A DNA stretch of 64,000 nt. Source: Arenibaculum pallidiluteum. GTDB taxonomy: Bacteria; Pseudomonadota; Alphaproteobacteria; Azospirillales; Azospirillaceae. Shown here in pieces: positions 16,301-24,640 of the stretch. Both the position numbers and the translations under genes were made by a program. The notes beneath the pieces were generated by a model. The model searched no databases. It saw only the letters and a list, made by a program, of their open reading frames with translations, and was not told where the DNA came from. Location of the stretch: assembly GCF_017355985.1 (NCBI RefSeq), contig NZ_JAFIQU010000011.1, positions 124,001 through 188,000 of the forward strand, in the 5' to 3' direction. How positions within the stretch are numbered: the stretch's first letter is position 1; the number at the start of each line of letters is the position of its first letter.

Positions 16301-16747
16301 ATGACCGAGATCACCGTCAACGGCCGCATCCACGAGGTGGCGGTCGAACCCGAAACGCCGCTGCTGTGGGTGCTGCGCGACACCCTCGGTATGACGGGAA
16401 CCAAGTACGGATGCGGCATCGGCCAATGCGGTGCTTGCACGGTGATGATCGACGGCCAGGCGACCCGTTCCTGCCAGGTGCCCGTCGAGAGCCTCGGCGC
16501 CGCCAAGGTCGTCACGATCGACGCCATCGAGGACGACGAGGTCGGCCGCCGCGTCGTCGATGCCTGGGTGTCGGTCCAGGTCGCGCAGTGCGGCTACTGC
16601 CAGTCCGGCCAGGTCATGGCCGCGACGGCCCTGCTCAAGGGCAACCCGCGGCCCACCGACCGGGACATCGCCGATGCGATGACCGGCCTGTGCCGCTGCG
16701 GCACCTACAACCGGATCGCCGAGGCGGTCCGGCTGGCGGCAGGCTGA
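16301..16747 (+). CDS. isoquinoline 1-oxidoreductase alpha-type (2Fe-2S) subunit
   Basis: 148-residue iron-sulfur subunit of a xanthine oxidase-family molybdenum hydroxylase. It carries both [2Fe-2S] clusters: a plant-ferredoxin motif (GCGIGQCGACTVMIDG with the fourth Cys at RSCQVP) and the C-terminal pair QCGYCQSGQ and CRCGTYNRI. The length and composition match the small subunit of isoquinoline 1-oxidoreductase (IorA). The large subunit gene follows after 11 bases. Together they hydroxylate N-heterocycles or aldehydes, passing electrons to a cytochrome-type acceptor. There is no separate FAD subunit, as expected for this class. Confidence 0.92.
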   Translation: MTEITVNGRIHEVAVEPETPLLWVLRDTLGMTGTKYGCGIGQCGACTVMIDGQATRSCQVPVESLGAAKVVTIDAIEDDEVGRRVVDAWVSVQVAQCGYCQSGQVMAATALLKGNPRPTDRDIADAMTGLCRCGTYNRIAEAVRLAAG

Positions 16748-16758
16748 GGGAGGCCGGC

Positions 16759-19011
16759 ATGAGCAGCTTCGACCATCCGTCCTTCACTGCCGCCGCCGGC
16801 CTCGTCCGGACGGCCGGCGTAACGAATGTCTCGCGCCGCGGGTTCCTCGGCTTCGGGGCCGGGGCCCTGGTCCTGGGGGCACTGCTTCCGTCCGGCGGGG
16901 CCCTTGCCCGGGCGGAGGGCCCAGCGGCCGTCGCGCCCAGGCCCGGCACCCGGGTCGCGGCCTTTCTGGAGATCGGGCCGGACGGTTCGGCAAGGCTCCT
17001 CAGCCCCTTCGTGGAGGGCGGCCAGGGCATCAGCACCGGTCTCGCGCAGATCGTCGGCGAGGAGCTCGATCTCCATCCCGCCCGCTTCACCGTCGACTGC
17101 GCCCCGCCCGGTCCCGACTACGCCGTGGTCAACGGGCTGCGCCTGACCGGCGGCAGCTTCTCGACCCGGTCGAGCTACGGCGTGATGCGCCGCCTGGGCG
17201 CGACCGCGCGCGACATGATGATCAGGGCCGCGGCCGTCCGGCTGAACGTCCGCCGGGACGAGCTCGCCACGGAGGACGGCCGGGTCGTCCATGCGAAGTC
17301 GGGCCGCTCACTGGGCTATGGGGATCTTGCCGCCGATGCCCTCGTGCTGAAGCCAGACGAGGCGGTGCAGCTCCGGGACCCCGCGACGTTCCGCTACATC
17401 CGGCAGCCCATGGGCCGTCTGGACGCGCGCGCGAAGTCGACCGGAAAGACGGTCTATCCCATCGACCAGAAGGTCGATGGCATGCTATACGCCGCCGTCC
17501 GGCATGCCGGGCATCTCGGCACCGAGCCGCTCGCCCTCGGCAACGAGCCAGAGGTCCGGGGCATGCCGGGCGTGCACTCGGTGCACCGGCTGCCGGGAGC
17601 GGTGGCCGTCGCGGCCGACAGCTGGTTCCGGGCCCGCAAGGCCGTCGAGGCGCTGGATGTAACCTGGTCCGAGCCCAGGCCCACCGGGATCGACACGGTG
17701 GCGGCCGACTACTCCTCGGGCGGGATGCTCGCCGCGCTCAAGGCCTCGAAGGAGGCCGGCATCCCGGCCGAGAAGGACGGCGACACCGCGGCGGCCTTCG
17801 CGGGCGCGGCCCCGACGGTCGAGGCCGAGTACGACGCCCCGTACCTCGCCCATGCGCAGCTCGAGCCGCCCTCCACCATCGCCCGCTTCAATGCGGACGG
17901 AACGCTCGAGCTGTGGGTCCCCAACCAGATGCCCGAGGTTTTCCAGGCCGTCGCCTCGGGGATCGCCGGTCTGCGGCCCGAGCAGGTGATCGTGCATTCG
18001 CCCACGCTCGGCGGCTTCTTCGGGCGCCACTTCATGTATGCCCCCGCGAACCCGTTCCCCCAGGCGATCCTCCTCGCCCAGGCGACGGGGCGGCCGGTCA
18101 AGGTCCTGTGGTCGCGGGAGGAGGAGTTCCTGATGGACGCGGTGCGCCCGCTCTCGTTCAGCCGCTTCCGGGCGGCCCTGGACGGCCGGGGACAGCCTAG
18201 CGCCGTCGAGGTCCGGACGGTCGGCGAGGGGCCCATCGGCCGCTGGTTCGGCGAGGTCATCAAGAGCCCCGTCGACAGCTCGGCCGTGGAAGGGTTGGTC
18301 GAAAAGCCCTATGCAATCCCGAACCGCAGCTTCTCCTTCGTGAAGCTGGCCCATCCCGTGACCATCGCCTTCTGGCGGTCGGTCGGCCATTCCATGAACG
18401 ACTTCTTCTACGAAGGCTTCCTGGACGAGATCGCCGAGGCCGGCGGAAGGGATCCGTTTGAGCTGCGGATGGAGCTGCTGAAGGACAGGCCGCGGCACCG
18501 CGACCTCCTGAGCGCCGTCGCCGATCTTTCCGGGGGCTGGCGGCGCGGCCCCTACGAGGCCGGGGACGGGCGCCGCGCGCGCGGCGTCGCCATGGCCTCG
18601 CCCTTCGGCTCGGAGACGGCGACGATCGCCGAGGTGTCGATCGAGAACGGCCAGGCCCGCATCCACGACATCTGGATCGCCGTCGACCCCGGAAGCGTCG
18701 TGAATCCCGCGATCGTCGTCTCTCAGGTGGAATCCGCGGCCGCGCTGGGCGTCTCGGCGACCCTGTTCGAGGAGATGGCCTACGAGGGCGGCACCCGCCA
18801 GGCACGCAACTACGACGCCTATCCGATCCTGACGCGCGACGCGATGCCCAGGATCCATGTGAGGATCGTCGAAAGCGGCGCACCCATGGGCGGCGTGGGG
18901 GAAGTGGGCCTCCCCGGGGTGCCGCCCGCCGTCGTGAACGCGGTCGCGGCGCTGACGGGCCAGCGGATCCGGAGCCTTCCGCTGTCCAAGGCCAGGCTCT
19001 CGGGCGTCTAA
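16759..19011 (+). CDS. molybdopterin-binding subunit, isoquinoline 1-oxidoreductase beta-like
   Basis: 750-residue large subunit binding molybdopterin cytosine dinucleotide. A twin-arginine signal with SRRGFLGFGAGALVLGALL (about residues 27-45) shows export of the folded heterodimer to the periplasm, as in IorB-type enzymes. Mo-site landmarks are LGGFFGRHFMYAPANPF, IAFWRSVGHSMNDFFYEGFL and MGGVGEVGLPGVPPAVVNA, which holds the catalytic glutamate. Likely substrates are aldehydes or N-heterocyclic aromatics; the protein alone does not decide. No dedicated maturation chaperone (XdhC-like) or cytochrome gene is in the window. Confidence 0.93.
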   Translation: MSSFDHPSFTAAAGLVRTAGVTNVSRRGFLGFGAGALVLGALLPSGGALARAEGPAAVAPRPGTRVAAFLEIGPDGSARLLSPFVEGGQGISTGLAQIVGEELDLHPARFTVDCAPPGPDYAVVNGLRLTGGSFSTRSSYGVMRRLGATARDMMIRAAAVRLNVRRDELATEDGRVVHAKSGRSLGYGDLAADALVLKPDEAVQLRDPATFRYIRQPMGRLDARAKSTGKTVYPIDQKVDGMLYAAVRHAGHLGTEPLALGNEPEVRGMPGVHSVHRLPGAVAVAADSWFRARKAVEALDVTWSEPRPTGIDTVAADYSSGGMLAALKASKEAGIPAEKDGDTAAAFAGAAPTVEAEYDAPYLAHAQLEPPSTIARFNADGTLELWVPNQMPEVFQAVASGIAGLRPEQVIVHSPTLGGFFGRHFMYAPANPFPQAILLAQATGRPVKVLWSREEEFLMDAVRPLSFSRFRAALDGRGQPSAVEVRTVGEGPIGRWFGEVIKSPVDSSAVEGLVEKPYAIPNRSFSFVKLAHPVTIAFWRSVGHSMNDFFYEGFLDEIAEAGGRDPFELRMELLKDRPRHRDLLSAVADLSGGWRRGPYEAGDGRRARGVAMASPFGSETATIAEVSIENGQARIHDIWIAVDPGSVVNPAIVVSQVESAAALGVSATLFEEMAYEGGTRQARNYDAYPILTRDAMPRIHVRIVESGAPMGGVGEVGLPGVPPAVVNAVAALTGQRIRSLPLSKARLSGV

Positions 19012-19042
19012 CGGGGGGCGTCCGGGAAGGACGCCGACGGGT

Positions 19043-19903
19043 TCAAGCGCCGGCCCAGCTCCCAAACCTGCCGGCCCGGTAGTCCTGCACGGCCTGGGCG
19101 ATCTCGGCCTGGGTGTTCATCACGAAGGGGCCGTGCGCGACGACCGGCTCGCCGAAGGGCTGGCCATGGCCCAGCAGGACGAGCGAGTCCGCCGCGGCCT
19201 CGAAGGCCACCGTGTCGCCCTCGCCGAGCTCGGCGAGCTCGAATGCGTCGATACGCCGCGTGCCGACCTCGACCGCGCCGCGCACGACGTAGAGGAGCAC
19301 CGTCCGCCCGGGCGCCACGGGCATCGCGAACCGGCCGCCGGCGGCCGCCTCGACCCACAGCATCTGCACGTCGGTGGGCGAGCGGACCGGCCCCTCGCGC
19401 CCGTCATAGGCGGCCGAGACGAGGTTCACGCGCACCCGTCCCCCGTCCTCCTCGATGGCTGGGATCTGGTCCCGCTGCAGGCCGACATAGCGCGGCTCCG
19501 TCATCTTCAGCCGGGCCGGCAGGTTCACCCAGAGCTGCAGGATCTCGAGCGGGCCGCCGCCGCGCCTGAAGGATTCCGGCGACAGCTCGGCATGGATCAG
19601 GCCGCTGCCGGCCGTCATCCACTGCACGCCGCCGGAGCCGATGACGCTCTCGTGCCCGCCGGAATCCTGGTGGGCAAGCTCGCCCTCCAGGATGAAGGTC
19701 ACGGTCTCGAAGCCACGGTGCGGATGGGGGCCGAAGGGCAGGCCGCGGTTCCCCGGCGGGTAGCTCTGCGGCCCGTGGTGGTTCAGCAGCAGGAATGGGT
19801 CCAGCAGCGCCAGCGACGGACCCGGCAGCGGGCGCCGCGTCACGAGCTCGGCGATGTCGTCCCGCTCGGCGGCGTGGATGCGGACGACCGGTCTGGCTGT
19901 CAT
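19043..19903 (-). CDS. pirin family protein
   Basis: 286-residue bicupin of the pirin family; some members act as quercetin 2,3-dioxygenases and others as regulators. The metal ligands are recognisable in GPHPHRGFETVT (two His) and in SGLIHAELSPE (His and Glu), all in the N-terminal cupin. The ATG at 19903 is preceded by AAGGAGCACC. The gene converges with the molybdenum hydroxylase and diverges from the glyoxalase-like gene, so it stands alone. Confidence 0.92.
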   Translation of the reverse strand: MTARPVVRIHAAERDDIAELVTRRPLPGPSLALLDPFLLLNHHGPQSYPPGNRGLPFGPHPHRGFETVTFILEGELAHQDSGGHESVIGSGGVQWMTAGSGLIHAELSPESFRRGGGPLEILQLWVNLPARLKMTEPRYVGLQRDQIPAIEEDGGRVRVNLVSAAYDGREGPVRSPTDVQMLWVEAAAGGRFAMPVAPGRTVLLYVVRGAVEVGTRRIDAFELAELGEGDTVAFEAAADSLVLLGHGQPFGEPVVAHGPFVMNTQAEIAQAVQDYRAGRFGSWAGA

Positions 19904-20058
19904 GGCTGGTGCTCCTTCAGGGTGCGCCGGGTCCGACGCTGCGCCGAAGATGGGGCCGCGGCGGCGGCAAAGCCACGGGGCAGGCGGGGGCGCCGGATGT
20001 CGGCGCATGGCGGCCGGCATCGGTCGCAGGCATATCGTCAGCCATACGGAAAATCGTC

Positions 20059-20069
20059 ATGTAGTACAT
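20059..20069. promoter_or_regulatory. 11-bp palindrome ATGTAGTACAT upstream of the VOC/FAD-dehydrogenase genes
   Basis: A perfect palindrome (ATGTA-G-TACAT) sits in the AT-richer middle of the gap between the divergent pirin and glyoxalase-like genes, about 70 bases before the latter's GTG. It may be an operator or chance; no -35/-10 pair could be assigned with certainty. Confidence 0.25.
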
Positions 20070-20140
20070 AGTTACCACCACGTCCCTCCAGGCCGGGCCT
20101 AGGCTTCCCAGCAATGGCGACGCAGGGAGGATCCGAAACC

Positions 20141-20536
20141 GTGGCCAAGGCGATCCACACCATGATCCGTGTCCTGGACGAGCACCGCTCCCGGGACTTC
20201 TACAAGAACGCCTTCGGGCTCGACCTGGCCGAGCGGTTCGAGTTCGACGGCTTCACGCTGGCCTATCTCCGCAATGCCGAGAACGACTTCGAGGTCGAGT
20301 TGACCGTGAACCACGGGCGGACCGAGCCCTATGCCCTGGGAGACGGCTACGGCCACCTCGCGCTTTGCGTCGACGACCTCGACGCCGAGCACCGGCGCTT
20401 CACGGATCTCGACTATGCCCCGAACCCCATCAAGGAGTTCATGCGCGACGGTGCCCTAATGGCGCGCTTCTTCTTCGTCCAGGACCCCGACGGCTACAAG
20501 ATCGAGGTCCTCCAGCGCCACGGCCGCTACCGCTGA
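20141..20536 (+). CDS. glyoxalase I-like VOC family protein
   Basis: 131-residue vicinal-oxygen-chelate protein resembling lactoylglutathione lyase. Conserved pieces are HTMIRVLDEHRSRDFYKNAF, FTLAYLRNAENDFEVELTVN, GYGHLALCVDDLD and ARFFFVQDPDGYKIEVLQR, giving the His/Glu metal positions. I chose the GTG at 20141 because family members begin with (M)AKAIHTMIRVLDE and GGGAGG lies ten bases upstream; an ATG at 20114 gives a non-conserved extension. It opens a same-strand run with the Tat-linked small subunit and the FAD dehydrogenase. It could detoxify reactive carbonyls formed by that enzyme, which is an inference. Confidence 0.88.
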   Translation: MAKAIHTMIRVLDEHRSRDFYKNAFGLDLAERFEFDGFTLAYLRNAENDFEVELTVNHGRTEPYALGDGYGHLALCVDDLDAEHRRFTDLDYAPNPIKEFMRDGALMARFFFVQDPDGYKIEVLQRHGRYR

Positions 20537-20567
20537 CCGAAGCCGCACGAAAAGAGCGAGGGAGGAA

Positions 20568-21113
20568 ATGATGAGCCAGGCAATTCACGGCGCGATCGGA
20601 CGCCGCGGCTTTCTCGCGGGGACCGCCTCCGCCGCGGCGGCCACGGCGATCCTTGTCAGCGGCGGCGCGATCCTCAAGCCATCCGAGGCCTGGGGCTACG
20701 AGGTCAAGGCCCTGAAGCCCGGGACCATGCGCACGCTGGTGAGGATGGCGCGCGACATCTATCCCCACGACCGCCTGGCCGACCGCTTCTACGTGGTGGC
20801 CGTGAAGCCGCAGGACGAGGCGGCCGCCAAGGATCCGGCGATCCGCAACCTGCTGGAGAACGGCGTCGCGACGCTGGATGCGGCCGCGAAGTCCAAGCAC
20901 GGCACGCCCTTCGTCGAGGTCGGCTGGGAGGCTGACCGGGTGCGGCTGCTCCGCGGCATGGAGACCGATCCCTTCTTCCAGAAGGTCCGCGGCGGGCTGG
21001 TCACCGGCCTCTACAACAACCAGGAGGTCTGGCCGCTCTTCGGGTACGAGGGCGAGAGCGCTTCCAAGGGAGGCTATCTCGAGCGCGGCTTCGACGACAT
21101 CGAGTGGCTGTGA
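20568..21113 (+). CDS. Tat-exported gluconate dehydrogenase gamma-like small subunit
   Basis: 181-residue small subunit of the gluconate 2-dehydrogenase subunit 3 type. The N-terminus is a twin-arginine signal (GRRGFLAGTASAAAATAILV), which in these complexes carries the large FAD subunit across the membrane as a passenger. The mature part contains RMARDIYPHDRLADRFYVV and LVTGLYNNQEVWPLFGYEGE, typical of the family. GGGAGGAA stands before the paired ATG. The FAD subunit gene starts 28 bases downstream. No cytochrome c subunit gene is adjacent. Confidence 0.85.
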   Translation: MMSQAIHGAIGRRGFLAGTASAAAATAILVSGGAILKPSEAWGYEVKALKPGTMRTLVRMARDIYPHDRLADRFYVVAVKPQDEAAAKDPAIRNLLENGVATLDAAAKSKHGTPFVEVGWEADRVRLLRGMETDPFFQKVRGGLVTGLYNNQEVWPLFGYEGESASKGGYLERGFDDIEWL

Positions 21114-21141
21114 CGCACCGGCCCGGCGGGAGGATGGAACC

Positions 21142-22713
21142 ATGGCAGCACAGTTCGACCTGAACGACGACGGGCTCGTCGTCATCGTGGGTTCCGGCGC
21201 CGGCGGCGGCACGCTCGGGACCCAGCTCGCCCTGAAGGGCATCAGGACCGTGATCCTCGAGGCGGGCGGCCGCCACGAGATCGAGGATTTCCAGAACGAC
21301 GAATGGGGAAGCTTCGCGCAGATCTCCTGGCTGGATCCGCGGACGACCTCCGGCACCTGGCGGGTGGCGAAGGACTTCGCGGGGCTTCCGGCCTGGATCG
21401 TCAAGGCGGTCGGCGGATCGACGATCCACTGGGCCGGCGCCTCGCTGCGCTTCCAGCCCCACGAGTTCAAGGCCCGGACGACCTATGGCGAGGTCGCGGG
21501 CGCGAACCTCCTGGACTGGCCGATCACGCTGGAGGAGCTGGAGCCCTACTACGCCAGGGCCGAGGACCGCATGGGCGTGACCCGCACCAACGGAATCCCC
21601 GGCCTGCCGGGCAACAACAACTTCAAGGTCCTCAAGGCGGGGGCGGACAAGCTCGGCTACAAGGCGTGCCATACCGGGCGGATGGCCATCAACTCGCAGC
21701 CCCGCGACGGCCGCGCCTCGTGCCGGCAGATCGGCTTCTGCTTCCAGGGCTGCAAGACCGGCGCGAAATGGTCGACGCTCTATGCCGAGATCCCCAAAGG
21801 GGAGGCGACCGGCAACCTCGAGGTCCGGCCGAACTGCCAGGTCCTGAAGATCGAGCACGATCCCCAGGGCAAGGTGACCGGCGTCGTCTACGCCGACGGG
21901 GACGGCAACCTGCAGCGCCAGAAGGCGCGCGTCGTCGCCGTCGCCGGCAACTCCATCGAAAGCCCGCGCCTGCTGCTGAATTCGGCCTCGAACCTGTTCC
22001 CCGAGGGGCTCGCGAACTCCTCCGGCCAAGTCGGCCGCAACTACATGCGGCACATGACGGGTTCGGTCTACGGCGTCTTCGAGGACAAGGTCCGCATGTA
22101 CCGGGGCACGACCATGGCCGGGATCGTCTCGGACGAGGCGCGCCACGACCCCTATCGCGGCTTCGTCGGCGGCTACGAGATGGAGACCCTGTCCCTGGGC
22201 CTGCCCTTCATGGCGGCCTTCCTCGACCCCGGCGCCTGGGGGCGCGAGTTCACGAGCGCGCTGGACGGCTACGAGCACATGGCCGGCATGTGGCTTGTCG
22301 GCGAGGACATGCCGCAGGAGCGGAACGGCGTCACCCTGCACAAGGAGACGAAGGACAAGTACGGGATGCCGGTCCCGAACGTCCATTTCGACGACCACCC
22401 CAATGACGTGGCCATGCGCAACCATGCCTATCGCCAGGGGGCGGAGCTCTACAATGCGGTCGGGGCCGTCCGCACCTTCCCGACGCCGCCCTATCCCTCG
22501 ACCCACAACCTCGGCACCAACCGCATGAGCGAGCGGCCGCGCGACGGCGTCATCAACAAATGGGGCCAGGCCCACGACGTCGGGAACCTGTTCGTCTCGG
22601 ACGGCTCGCAGTTCACCACCGGCGGGGCCGAGAACCCGACGCTGACCATCGTCGCGCTGGCGCTCCGCCAGGCCGACTACATCGCCGAGCAGATGGGCCG
22701 CAACGCCATCTAG
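21142..22713 (+). CDS. GMC family FAD-dependent dehydrogenase with Fe-S-type cysteines
   Basis: 523-residue large subunit of a membrane-type FAD sugar/alcohol dehydrogenase (glucose-methanol-choline family). The FAD-binding GSGAGGGTLG is at residues 17-26. Residues 185-208 contain NSQPRDGRASCRQ and FCFQGCKTGA, with Cys194, Cys200 and Cys204 spaced C-x5-C-x3-C, the pattern that binds a [3Fe-4S] cluster in the FAD glucose dehydrogenase of Burkholderia as I recall it. The C-terminal THNLGTNRM and GGAENPTLT hold the catalytic His/Asn positions. It has no signal of its own and presumably rides with the Tat small subunit. The expected electron-accepting cytochrome c is missing from the neighbourhood. 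Substrate unknown, likely a sugar or polyol. Confidence 0.92.
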   Translation: MAAQFDLNDDGLVVIVGSGAGGGTLGTQLALKGIRTVILEAGGRHEIEDFQNDEWGSFAQISWLDPRTTSGTWRVAKDFAGLPAWIVKAVGGSTIHWAGASLRFQPHEFKARTTYGEVAGANLLDWPITLEELEPYYARAEDRMGVTRTNGIPGLPGNNNFKVLKAGADKLGYKACHTGRMAINSQPRDGRASCRQIGFCFQGCKTGAKWSTLYAEIPKGEATGNLEVRPNCQVLKIEHDPQGKVTGVVYADGDGNLQRQKARVVAVAGNSIESPRLLLNSASNLFPEGLANSSGQVGRNYMRHMTGSVYGVFEDKVRMYRGTTMAGIVSDEARHDPYRGFVGGYEMETLSLGLPFMAAFLDPGAWGREFTSALDGYEHMAGMWLVGEDMPQERNGVTLHKETKDKYGMPVPNVHFDDHPNDVAMRNHAYRQGAELYNAVGAVRTFPTPPYPSTHNLGTNRMSERPRDGVINKWGQAHDVGNLFVSDGSQFTTGGAENPTLTIVALALRQADYIAEQMGRNAI

Positions 22714-22773
22714 GCGCGATCGGACCCGTGCCGTGCGGCTCCGGCCGCGCGGCACGGCGTCTCGTTCCGGGGG

Positions 22774-22824
22774 CAGGGAGGCCTACGCGGCCTCCGGGTG
22801 GACAGGGAGGTCTACGCGGCCTCC
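22774..22824. repeat. tandem pair of hairpin repeats (possible bidirectional terminator)
   Basis: Two near-identical 22-base units (22774-22795 and 22803-22824) share CAGGGAGGYCTACGCGGCCT. Each folds as GGAGGYC-TACGC-GGCCTCC. The second unit contains the stop codon of the minus-strand ribbon-helix-helix gene; the first looks like a duplicate of that gene end. They lie between convergent genes and could stop transcription from both sides. Confidence 0.55.
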
Positions 22825-23174
22825 TGGCTACAGTGCGCGGCCTTGGCCGGCCCGTCGATGCCGAAGCTCAGGGCCGCCTCGCGCCCGAGGGCGTCCAGGG
22901 CCGGCGTGCCGCCCCTGACCTCCTGGGCGTAGGTCAGGCAGGCGCAGCGCAGAAGGCCCGCGAAGTTCCTCCTTTCGACCCCTTTGGCAAGGACCTCGTC
23001 GTGCAGCTTCGACAGGAAGCGGCCCAGCGAGACGCCCTGGATCCCGGCGATTTCCTCGAGTGTCCTCCAGAACGCGGCTTCGAGGCAGACGCTCGTGGAA
23101 TGTCCGCTCAGCCGCACGCGCTTCGTCACCATCTCGAAGCGGCGGGGGTCCTGGTCAGCGAAGATGCGGCACAT
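22812..23174 (-). CDS. ribbon-helix-helix domain protein (RHH_4 type)
   Basis: 120-residue protein of the alphaproteobacterial RHH_4 family, short DNA-binding-like domains. The motif RVRLSGHSTSVCLEAAFWRT is the beta-strand/helix start, followed by EEIAGIQGVSLGRFLSKLHDE. It has four cysteines, mostly in the C-terminal half (LLRCACLTYAQEV). No antitoxin/toxin partner is visible, so it may act alone as a repressor. Gene end overlaps one of two tandem hairpins. Confidence 0.8.
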   Translation of the reverse strand: MCRIFADQDPRRFEMVTKRVRLSGHSTSVCLEAAFWRTLEEIAGIQGVSLGRFLSKLHDEVLAKGVERRNFAGLLRCACLTYAQEVRGGTPALDALGREAALSFGIDGPAKAAHCSQEAA

Positions 23175-23263
23175 GGGTTCAGGCCTCCTCCCGACACGTC
23201 ACTGACCTTAACCCGGGACGGCGGGGAGGAGGGCCGGTGCGAAAGGATGAGAAAGGGAGCTGC

Positions 23264-23917
23264 TCAGCTTCCCGGCTGATCGGCCGGGGGCGGCCACTTG
23301 CCGGCCGCCGGGCCCCAGAGTTTCTCCAGCCGCGCGTCGCGCCCGCAGGCATAGCGGTAGTAGGCGTATTTCAGGCTGTGGGTCTCGTGGTAGTTCTGGT
23401 GGTAGGCCTCGGCCGGGAAGAACTCCTTGGCATCCAGCGCCGCCACCACCGTCTCGATCTTGCGGCCGAGCCGGCGCTCGATCTCCGCCTTGGACGCCTG
23501 GGCCTGCTCGAGCTGCGCCGGGGTCGTGGCGTAGATCGCCGTGGTGTAGCTCTCCCCGCGGTCGCAGAACTGGCCGCCGCCGTCCACGGGGTCGATCGTG
23601 CGCCAGAAATAGGACACGAGCTGCGTGAAGCTGACCCTAGCCGGATCGAAGGTGACGCGCACGACCTCGCGGTGGCCGGTGCCGCCGGCCGTGACCTGCC
23701 GGTAGGTCGGGTTGGCCACATGCCCCCCGGCGAAGCCCGAGACGGTCTCCAGGACGCCGGGAACCTTGTCAAAGTCGGACTCGACGCACCAGAAGCAGCC
23801 GCCGGCCAGGATGGCGGTCTCGGTCCTCGGGGCCTCCTGCGCCGTGGCCGCCCCAGGGGCGGCCCATGGGGCGGCAAGCAGCCCGAGGGCCAGGACGAGG
23901 ATATGGATCGGGGTCAT
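23264..23917 (-). CDS. msrA: exported peptide methionine sulfoxide reductase MsrA
   Basis: 217-residue MsrA, which reduces methionine-S-sulfoxide. MTPIHILVLALGLLAAPW begins a cleavable signal peptide (cleavage near residue 26, AATAQ), so the enzyme works in the periplasm. The catalytic GCFWC motif is at residues 40-44 (nucleophile Cys41), with TGHREVVRVTFDP and HQNYHETH downstream, and a likely resolving Cys in YRYACGRD. msrB lies 20 bases upstream on the same strand and is exported by another route, so the pair covers both sulfoxide stereoisomers outside the cytoplasm. Confidence 0.95.
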   Translation of the reverse strand: MTPIHILVLALGLLAAPWAAPGAATAQEAPRTETAILAGGCFWCVESDFDKVPGVLETVSGFAGGHVANPTYRQVTAGGTGHREVVRVTFDPARVSFTQLVSYFWRTIDPVDGGGQFCDRGESYTTAIYATTPAQLEQAQASKAEIERRLGRKIETVVAALDAKEFFPAEAYHQNYHETHSLKYAYYRYACGRDARLEKLWGPAAGKWPPPADQPGS

Positions 23918-23937
23918 GGGACGGTTACTCCGGCTTC

Positions 23938-24447
23938 TCAGGCGGTCGCGGGGCGGAAGGTCATGGCGACCCCGTTCATGCAGTAGCGCAGGCCGGTGGG
24001 CTGCGGCCCGTCCTCGAAGACATGGCCGAGATGGCCGCCGCAGTTCGCGCAGTGCACCTCGGTCCGCGTCATGAAGAAGCTGCGGTCGACTGAGGTGCCG
24101 ATCCCGCCCGGGAGCGGCTCCCAGAAGCTCGGCCAGCCGGTCCCGCTCTCGTACTTCGTGCGCGCGTCGAACACCGGATGGCCGCAGCCCGCGCAGGCGA
24201 AGATGCCGGGGCGCTTCTCGGCGTTCAGGGGGCTGGTGCCTGCGCGTTCGGTCCCGTGGTCCCGCAGCACCGCGTATTGCTGCGGGCTCAGCCGCGCCTT
24301 CCATTCGGCCTCGGACAGCGTGAAGGGGAAGCGGGCCTCGGGTCCGGCGGCCCCTCCGGGCGCGGCCTTTCCAGACAGGGCCCTCAGGCCAGTCGCCGCG
24401 ACCCCGGCGGCGGCAAGGCCGCCCAAGAGGACTCGTCTCGTCATCAT
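23938..24447 (-). CDS. msrB: exported peptide methionine sulfoxide reductase MsrB
   Basis: 169-residue MsrB, reducing methionine-R-sulfoxide. The N-terminus MMTRRVLLGGLAAAGVAATG is a twin-arginine-like signal. Structural zinc is bound by CAGCGHPVF and CANCGGHLGHVF; the catalytic cysteine is in LRYCMNG, where most relatives have YCINS. The segment ESGTGWPSFWEPL is the substrate pocket. The paired ATG at 24447 gives the shortest frame that still contains the signal. First gene of an msrB-msrA operon for periplasmic protein repair. Confidence 0.94.
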   Translation of the reverse strand: MMTRRVLLGGLAAAGVAATGLRALSGKAAPGGAAGPEARFPFTLSEAEWKARLSPQQYAVLRDHGTERAGTSPLNAEKRPGIFACAGCGHPVFDARTKYESGTGWPSFWEPLPGGIGTSVDRSFFMTRTEVHCANCGGHLGHVFEDGPQPTGLRYCMNGVAMTFRPATA

Positions 24448-24640
24448 CCAATGCCTCCATGGGGCAGGTTCGAGCGTGAGGATGGTCCGTACAGGCGGCA
24501 AGCGCCAATCACGCTTCGGCCACGCCCGCTCACGCCCCCGTGAGGCCTGCGCCGTGAAGCCCGGGTCGAGGCGGCGCACGGGAGGCTCCGCCCGCGGCGC
24601 CGGTTGCATCCGCGGCCGCCGGAACCCCACATTGGCGGGG

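Noticed and set aside
23996-24640. Upstream extension of the helicase frame across msrB
   Set aside because: The frame is open upstream, but that part lies opposite the MsrB gene and shows no helicase motifs; the ATG at 24641 fits the start of the ATPase.
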